A stretch of DNA of 64,000 nt from NCBI GenBank assembly GCA_965153355.1, contig OZ231127.1, positions 99,572,001-99,636,000 on the forward strand, in the 5' to 3' direction. This stretch comes from Flaccisagitta enflata (lineage: Eukaryota; Chaetognatha; Sagittoidea; Aphragmophora). Numbering within the stretch: position 1 is the stretch's first letter; each line of letters begins with the position of its first letter. A model generated the notes under the pieces. The model was not told the origin of the DNA. It made no database searches and saw nothing but the letters and a program-made list of their open reading frames with translations. Both the position numbers and the translations under genes were made by a program. This document shows, one piece after another, positions 55,546 through 64,000 of this stretch.

Positions 55546-55794
55546 GTTTCCTTTTGGGCCTATTCACATTTTCATTTTCTTGTACATTTTCATATTCAAG
55601 GTGAATTTTGCATTTTTTCCCCATTTTTGTCAATTTTCCATGTTATTCAATGGGATTTTTGCTTTTTTTCAATTTTTTCATAAGTTTTTATATTATTCAA
55701 CGAGAATTTCGCATTTTTTCCTTTTTTTTTTGTCAATTTTTCATGTTATTCTGTCTGTATGTCTACCTCTGTCTGTCTGTCTGTCTACATTTGT

Positions 55795-55844
55795 CTCTTT
55801 CTCTTTCTCTCTCTCTCACTCTCTCTCTCTCTCTCTCGCTCTCG

Positions 55845-55901
<57 letters not shown>

Positions 55902-55905
55902 ACTG
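55795..55905. repeat. (CT)n microsatellite
   Basis: About 105 bases of CT with GCTCTC interruptions. 55906-56185 has no feature. Confidence 0.95.
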
Positions 55906-56188
55906 TTTGGCCAAAGACGCCTAATTCTTCGTAAACGTCAACTTTAACGTCAGAAGCAACTTGTCTAATTGGGAAAGTTTCATAATTAATACTAGATGTC
56001 TTAGACAGTGTAACCACGAAGCCAACATTTAAGGTATCAACTTGGGTCAAAATGGAAAAAAATGTATGAGTGAAAATAGAAAAATAATTGAATGAAATTA
56101 ATTGTGATGAGACATGGATAGTATTTGAAAGAAAAATTTGCATCCATTTAGCTGGAGAAGATAATGTGAAAATTTTTACTTATTTCGT

Positions 56189-57972
56189 TTTTAGTCGCGT
56201 GCACGCGACTCTACACCTTACCGTGTCGGTCGGTCGGTCGGTCGGTCGGTAGGTCCGTCCGTCCGTCACATTGTTAAAATTATGACTTTTTAGGGTCTTT
56301 AAAGGTATTTTAAAGATTTATAGAATTTCCAGGGTGCTTTACGGTGCTAGGGTACTTCAGGGTACTTTAGGATACTTAATTTTTTTTGGGGTATTTAAGG
56401 TATTTTAGGGTACTTTCAGATATTTTTGGGTACTTTTGAGTATTTTGAGTATTTACGGGTATTTTTATTTTTGGGTATTTTGGGTATTTTGGGTAATTTT
56501 GGGTATTTTTTGGGTATTTTTGGGTATTTTGGGTATTTCGTCAACTTTTTATTGGACACTCGTTATTGGTTCAGAATGTAACTTTTTTGGGACACACAAT
56601 ATTTTTAACATTTTTACCATTTTAACCAACATTTTAATTATTTTAAACATTTTAAACATTTTGAACATTTTAAACATTTTAAACATGTAAATGCGTAAGT
56701 ATATAAGTATGTAGGTAAGTATGTAAGTATGTAAGTAAGTATGTATGTATGTAAGTAAGTATGTATGTATGTAATTATGTGAGTATGTAGGTAAGCATGT
56801 AAGTAAGTATGTAAGTAAGTATGTAAGTATGTAGTAATATACAAATTATGTAATAAGTATGTAAGTATGTAAATATGTGTGTCAGTACGTAAGTATGTAA
56901 GTATGTGAGTGTGTGGGTAAGTATGTAAGTATGTAAGTAAGTATGTATGTATGTGAGTATGTAAGTAAATATGTAAGTATGTGGGTAAGTATGTAAGTAT
57001 GTAGGTAAGTATGCTGAGAGTATGTAGGTAAGTATGTAAGTATGTAGGTAAGTATGTAAAAGTGAAAGTATGTATGTAAGTGAGTGAAGTGAGGTAAGTA
57101 TGTATGTATGTGAGTATGTAGGTAAGTACATAAGTATGTAAGAAAGTATGTAAGAAAGTAAGTATGTGAGTGTGTGGGTAAGTATGTAAGTATGTAAGTA
57201 AGTATGTAAGTATGTAAGTAAGCATATAAGTATGTAAGTATGTATGTAAGTATGTAGTATGTAGGTAAGTATGTAAGTATGTAGGTAAGTATGTAAGTGT
57301 GTAGGTAAGTATGTAAGTATGTATGTATGTAAGTAGGTAAGTATGTAAGTATGTGAGTATGTATGTAAGTATGTAAGTATGTAAGTAAGTATGTAAGTAT
57401 GTAAGTATGTAAGTATGTAAGTAAGTATGTAAGTACGTAAGTATGTAAGTATGTGAGTATGTATGTAAGGTAAGTAAGTATGTAAGTATGTAAGTATGTA
57501 AGTAAGTATGTATGTAAGTATGTAAGTAGGTAAGTGTGTAAGTATGTGAGTATGTGGAGGTAAGTATGTAAAAGTAAGTATGTAGTAAGTGTGTAGGTAT
57601 GTAAGTAGTATGTATGTATGTACATACGTATGTATGTAAGTATGTATGTAAGTATGTAAATTAATAAGTATTTAAGTATGTAAGTAAGTATGTATATACG
57701 TATGTAAGTATGTAGTATGTATGTAAGTATGTAAATAAATATGTAAGTATGTATGTATGTATGTATGTAAATTGTATAAATATATAAGTATGTAAATATG
57801 TAATTATGTAATAATGTAAGTGTGTAAGTATGTAAGTAAGTAGGTATGTAGTATGTAAGTATGTAGTAAGTATACAGTATGTTAAGTATGTAGTATGAAG
57901 TTATGTAGTTGTAGTATGAAGTTGTAGTTTGTGTAACTAGCACGACTGTGTTGGCTATTGGGCTTATTTTTA
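56189..57972 (+). mobile_element. HINE type A, large copy 1 of tandem dimer
   Basis: Palindrome AGTCGCGTGCACGCGACT (56193-56210), GGTC/CGTC tract, then three successive arrays: GGGTATTTT-type (56290-56530), AACATTTTA-type (56600-56690) and a 1.2-kb ATGTAAGT array (56690-57900). The 3' end is AGCACGACTGTG, then the hairpin TTGGCTATTGGGC and TTATTTT. The Thr/Tyr/Leu-rich minus ORFs (up to 370 codons) are artefacts of the ATGTAAGT array. Confidence 0.9.
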
Positions 57973-59744
57973 AATCGGCGTGCACACGACTCACACACCT
58001 ACCGTGTCGGTCGGTCGGTCTCGGTCAGGTGTTAAGGTCCGTCCGTCCGTCACATTTTGAAAATTATGACTTTTTAAGGTTTTAAGGTATTCTAAGGTAC
58101 TCTAGGAGTATTTCCAAGTGCTGAAAGGTACTGGGTACTTCAGGTACTAGGATACTTAATTTTTAAGGGTATTTAAGGTATTTTAGATCCTTCTAGATAT
58201 TTTGGGTACCTGGTATTTTTGAGTATTCTGATTATTTTTATTTTTGGGTATTTTTGGGTATTTTGGGTATTTTTGGGTATTTTGGGTATTTTGCAGGTAT
58301 TTTGGGAATTTAGTCAACTTTTTATTGGACACTCGTTATTGGTTCAGAATGTAACTTTTTTTGGGACACACAATATTTTTAACATTTTTACCATTTTAAA
58401 CATTTTAACATTTTTAAACATTTAAACATTTTGACATTTAAACATTTTAAACATGTAAGTACGTAAATATGCCAGTATGTAGGTAAGTGTCTATGTAAGC
58501 ATACAAGTAAGTATGTGTGTATGCAAGTAAGTAAGTAGGTAAGTATGCAAGTATGTATGTAAGTATGTAGGTATGTATGTATGTAAGTAAGTATGTAAGT
58601 AAGTATGTAGTATGTAAGTATGTAAGTATGTAAGTAAGTATGTAAGTATGTGTGAAGGTAAGTAAGTAAGTATGTATGTAAGTATGTAAGTAGGTAAGAA
58701 TGTAAGTATGTGAGTATGTATGTAAGTATGTAAGTATGTAGGTATGTAGGTATGTAAGTATGTAAGTATGTAAGTATGTAGTATGTAAGTATGTAGGTAA
58801 GTATGTAAGTATGTAGGTAAGTATGTAAGTAAGTATGTATGTAAGTATGTAAGTAGGTAAGTATGTAAGTATGTGAGTATGTAGGTAAGTATGTAAGTAT
58901 GTAAGTAAGTATGTAAGTAAGTATGTAGGTATGTAAGTATGTAAGTATGTAAGTAAGTATGTAAGTATGTAAGTAAGTATGTAAGTATGTAAGTATGTGT
59001 AAATATGTAAATGTAGAGTAAGTATGTAAGTATGTGAGTAGTATGTAGAATATGTAGGTAAGTATGTAGGTATGTATGTATGTAGTAGGTAAGTATATGA
59101 GAGTATGTGAGTATGTATGTATGTAAGAGTATATGGTAAATAGCCAAGGGTATGTAAGTATGTATGTAAGTATGTAAGTAAGTATGTAAATATGTAGAAG
59201 TATATAAGTATGTGAGTATGTAGGTATAAGTAAGTATGTAAGTATTTAAGTATGTGAGATGAGAAGTAAGTATGTATGTGAGTATGCTGCAGTAGGTAAG
59301 TGTGTGATATGTGAGTATGTAGGTAGTATATAAATTACGTATGTAAATAAGTATGTAGGTATGTAAGTAAGTATGTAAGTATGTATGTATGTACATATGT
59401 ATATATATGCGTATATATGTAAGTATGTAAGTATGTAAGTATTTAAGTATGTAAGTAAGTATGTAAAGTATGTAGTATGTATGAAGGAGTATGTAAGAAG
59501 TAAATGTAAGTATGTAGTATGTATGTATGTAGGTAAGTATGTAAATATGTAAGTATGTAAATATGTAAGTATGTAAGTATGTAAGTATGTAAGTATGTAA
59601 GTAAGTATGTAGTATGTAAGTATGTAGTAAGTAAGTATGTAGTATGTTAAGTATGTAGTATGAAGTTATGTAGTTGTGTGTAGTATGAAGTTGTGTAGTT
59701 TTGTGTAACTTGGCACGCGACTGTTGGCCTGTTAGGCTTATTTT
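57973..59744 (+). mobile_element. HINE type A, large copy 2 of tandem dimer
   Basis: Starts at the base after copy 1 with ATCGGCGTGCACACGACTCA, then the same order: GGTC/CGTC tract, GGGTATTTT array, the shared block 'TTTATTGGACACTCGTTATT', AACATTTT array, ATGTAAGT array (58455-59690). The 3' end is GGCACGCGACTGTTGGCC then TGTTAGGC (59712-59738). Confidence 0.9.
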
Positions 59745-59828
59745 CCACTGACAGTTAATAGGGTGGTCGGGAATTTGGTCAAATTTTGTATATTGATATA
59801 CTCGGGCCTTTTGCGCAAATATGCAAAA

Positions 59829-60588
59829 CAGTATGTTTTTTCTGAACTGACACGAATGAAAATCTTATAACTTTGCAATGGAGCAAGATATTTAAAATCC
59901 GAAGAAAGTGCTGGATAGATCTTGGTCCGCAGATTTTTTATCTTAAAAGGAATGATCCATCAGTTTAAGAAAGTAGGCCCCAACTTTATGTAAAGTAAAA
60001 CGTTCATTTCTCAAATAACATAAATTCTCAAAAGCATCTCTTTAGTACATAATCTTAAATTCATGCTGAATCTCTCTAGGTCAAGCTAAATCTCCAGGAG
60101 TGGTCTTAAATAAAAGAAAATTAATCATAGATACTTATTCTGCCTCATCATTGTGACAGAATTACCATTCTGAAGTTCCGAGTCACAATATAATCAATTT
60201 TTCATTAAGATGTGCAAAAAAACACGCTTTTTGGTGCAAAATGTTGATGATAATTGAGCCACTTGTATTTTTAACTCAAATTGGAGAAATAAGTCAATTC
60301 AATTTATTCAAAACAGCGTCTTGGATCAAAATCAGGATAATAGATACGAAATTGTGATAACTGTATAAGAATTTTGCTTATGAATTTGGCAATTTTCTGT
60401 AAAAACACTGACTTAGCTTGTTATTACATGATGGTAACACCATTTCATGATAAACCATATGAAAAGAACATGAAAAATCTGCAAATCAACATCTATCTAG
60501 CACTTTTTTTGGATTTTGAATATCTTGTTTCATCGCAAAGTTATAAGATTTTCATTTGTGTCAGTTCAGAAAAAACATATTGTAAATG
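59829..60588. mobile_element. MITE with about 130-base TIRs
   Basis: Left 'AGTATGTTTTTTCTGAACTG' to 'GATATTTAAAATCC' and 'GCAGATTTTTTATC' is inverted at 60460-60588. The arms are about 85-90% alike by eye. No transposase; the 71-codon + ORF lies in the right arm. Confidence 0.85.
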
Positions 60589-60599
60589 AAGGATTTCTC

Positions 60600-61055
60600 A
60601 CAAGTTGGAGCGTGAAATCAAATAAAAAAACCTTGTTGGGCAGGCTTACTATGGGGAATTTTTTATTGTCATAGGAAGCCTATGGTGTTGCCAACATGGT
60701 TTAGGTTTCAAATTCAGACCTCCTGTAGAAAACCTTCTCATTTCGTGCATTTATGTTTTTAACTAGAGGTGAATGTCACAATCTCTTTTCGACGAGAGAA
60801 CCCAACTCACCACCACACATTGGACTGTAGCTGCTGATAGCCGGCGAGGAAGCTTATACCTGCGTCTCTCTCTATCTATTCTGTTGATTTACTCATTTTT
60901 CAACCCAAATGGACTCCCCTTATGCAGAATTGATAAAAAAAAGAAGTTAAGGCGTACCAAAAAGCTTAGTTTCATAATTTTTGGGCCTCAAATTGAAGTA
61001 GACCGATATAGACCGGAAATCAAAATTCTGGCAAAAAATGCCAATAACGCTGAAT
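60600..61055. other. no feature seen
   Basis: Unique AT-rich sequence. A 94-codon + ORF (60773-61057) has no recognisable domain and runs into the purine repeats. Confidence 0.5.
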
Positions 61056-61732
61056 GAAAGGAGAAGAAAAGAAAAAGGTGGAAGCAAAGGAGAAAACAAA
61101 GAAAGTTAAGAAGACGATGAAGAAGAAGAAGTAGATGAAGGAGGGAAAAGAGAAGGAAAAGGGGGGAGGGGAGGGGGAGGGGAAGGGGGAGGAGGAGGAG
61201 GAAAAGGAAGAGGAGGAGGACAAATCTAATACGTAATTGAAAATTTGAAAGATTCAATGTCCCATTCCATAGGTAAAGAATAAGAAGCGGGAGAAAACCA
61301 AAAAGAAGAAGAATAAGAAAAAGAAAAAGAAAAAGAAAAAGAAAAAGAAAAAGAAAAAGAAAAAGAAGAAAAAGAAGAAAAAGACGAAAATGAAGCTAGA
61401 AGAGGAGAAGGAGGAATTCAATGCTGATCACTGAAATATTCAATTACCCATCCCAACGTAATTACAAGAGGAAGAAGAAGAAGAGGAAGCAGAAGAAGAA
61501 GAAGAATTAGAAGAAGAAGTGAAAAAAAAAGAAAAAGAAAAAGAAAAAGAAAAAGAAAACAGAGACGGAGAAGGAGGAGGAGGGGAATAGGCAGAAGACA
61601 TGAACGAGAATTTTAAAGTCGATCACTGAAAACACTGTTTTCCAGTTTCAACGTTATTACAAGAAGAAGAAAAAGAAAAAGAAAAAGAAAAAGAAAAAGA
61701 AGAAGAAGAAGCTCTTAACCATATGGGAAGAG
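61056..61732. repeat. purine tracts with a repeated non-purine spacer
   Basis: GAAG/GAAAAA tracts alternate with a spacer containing 'GATCACTGAAA', 'CCA..CAACGT' and 'ATTACAAGA' (61425-61470 and 61618-61665; a decayed third near 61230-61280). This gives a higher-order period of about 195 bases. Confidence 0.85.
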
Positions 61733-61840
61733 GCAAATAAATAGCTTAGTAGCTCTTCAGCTCAGCAAATCAAGACGTTCATTTGTCTGTACGGAATAAG
61801 TAGTAAGGAGGGAAAAGAAAAGATATGGGGGGGGGGGGGG

Positions 61841-62263
61841 AACAAAACCAGGCCTGATTTCAGAGCGAGCCCGCGAGCCCGATGCTCTCTCTTTTGCTCT
61901 CGGGCTCTCATATTTTGCGAGCTCTGAGCCCGGCAGGCTTTCTCTCATTGGGATGGATTTGAAGCGCTCAGGCTGATGGAGTAAAACCTTTGAAAAAATC
62001 TTTAAGTTTTGAGACAGTCTTTGAGTATTTCACACATTGAACCATACAATTGATGATTAATTGATTAATATTAGTGATTATCATATCATTGCATCATCTA
62101 ATCAGTGACTATTATTACAATTATAGCCTGAAATAATCTGAAAAATTGGCAAAACAGTTTTTACCGCGCTCTTGGTTTTCCCGTCGGGCTCTGTCAAAAT
62201 GTGGGGAGTGAGCCCGACTGGCTCAGTCAAAAAATTTACTAAAATCAGGCCTGAACAAAACGT
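61841..62263. mobile_element. MITE with CAGGCCTGATTT termini
   Basis: AACAAAACCAGGCCTGATTT (61841) is inverted at 62245-62263 (AAATCAGGCCTGAACAAAAC). Subterminal 'GAGCCCG' / 'CGGGCTC' blocks are also inverted. About 420 bases, no ORF of note. Confidence 0.75.
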
Positions 62264-62278
62264 AATGCATAATCGTGA

Positions 62279-62413
62279 ATAAGCGACTCCACCTTGCCGT
62301 GTCGGTGCGTTCATAGGTCTTTTGGTCGGTTGGTCCGTTGATGACATTTTTGAATAGCGAGCGGTTTTTTGCATTACTGCTCCTGCCCAACCCTACACGA
62401 CTGTACTGCCGTT
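62279..62413 (+). mobile_element. HINE copy, 5'-truncated
   Basis: 'AAGCGACTCCACCTTGCC', GGTC/GGTT tract, 'TTTTTTGCATTACTGCTCC' and 'TGCCCAACCCTACACGACTG'. Closest to the copy at 21180-21333. Confidence 0.75.
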
Positions 62414-62482
62414 TCAGTGGATTTGGAAAGCTCCGATAGAATTAGAGTCGCTGACAGATAAGGGAGAGAGAGAGAAGAGAGA

Positions 62483-64000
<1,518 letters not shown>

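Noticed and set aside
55178-55924. 248-codon + ORF as a gene
   Set aside because: It runs through an inverted-repeat arm, a HINE end, a family-3 end and a CT repeat, with no domain.
57200-57900. CRISPR-like regular repeats
   Set aside because: Short-unit tandem array without unique spacers, in a eukaryotic genome.
56638-59396. Thr/Tyr/Leu-rich minus ORFs of 195, 370 and 301 codons
   Set aside because: Translation of the ATGTAAGT arrays inside HINE copies; all frames give the same low-complexity pattern.

Overview
This window is a piece of a repeat-dense invertebrate metazoan nuclear genome. The evidence is exon/intron structure with GT..AG sites, animal extracellular domains (EGF, SRCR) and ankyrin repeats in separate exons, a BEL/Pao LTR retrotransposon, many microsatellites, and one assembly gap (11426-11435). 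The phylum cannot be fixed from sequence alone. Marine groups such as molluscs, brachiopods, cnidarians or sponges are plausible, because the commonest repeat looks like the microsatellite-bearing Helentron-derived elements (HINEs, for example bivalve 'pearl') known there. Protein-coding sequence is a very small fraction of the window.

Layout. 0-8 kb: microsatellites, degenerate tandem repeats, a 1-kb T-depleted minisatellite, and a LINE ORF2 C-terminus split by an AT-rich element. 8.8-10.4 kb (+): the large first visible exon of a gene with an LRAT-like thiol-peptidase fold, a NERD-like nuclease core and the start of a helicase-type P-loop domain. 10.5-24 kb: no genes; HINE copies with private minisatellites, foldback MITEs nested in one another, and long pyrimidine tracts. 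24.3-26.9 kb (-): three phase-1 exons of a receptor (EGF, cysteine-rich, transmembrane). 29.15-42.26 kb (-): a 13.1-kb BEL/Pao element with both LTRs and a GCCCC target duplication, inserted into a HINE copy. Its gag and pol are decayed. 42.7-43.9 kb (-): two exons of an ankyrin-repeat gene. 44.5-44.9 and 53.9-54.2 kb (-): two paralogous SRCR exons, the second frameshifted. 45-56 kb: repeat families 2 and 3 and a segmental duplication. 56.2-59.7 kb: a head-to-tail HINE dimer built from three successive tandem arrays. 59.8-64 kb: MITEs, purine tracts, a CA repeat and unassigned sequence.

The most informative structure is the segmental duplication. Segment A (about 27.2-47.9 kb) and segment B (about 52.26-55.33 kb) share sequence in the same order and orientation. 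Each has insertions the other lacks, so each serves as the empty site for elements in the other. A family-3 element (27295-28585) and a 15.2-kb block holding the HINE, BEL element and ankyrin exons are only in A. Two MITEs (52997-53576 and 53645-53874) are only in B.

Three repeat families dominate: HINE type A (palindrome AGTCGCGTGCACGCGACT), HINE type B (AGTTGCGGACACGCAACT) and family 3 (GGGCAGCGGCCCC). In each, one motif occurs three times: at the 5' end, inverted nearby (or across the array in family 3), and inverted near the 3' end. Between families these copies change together. That suggests the motif and its inverted copies are matched recognition sites, as expected for subterminal inverted repeats of rolling-circle elements.
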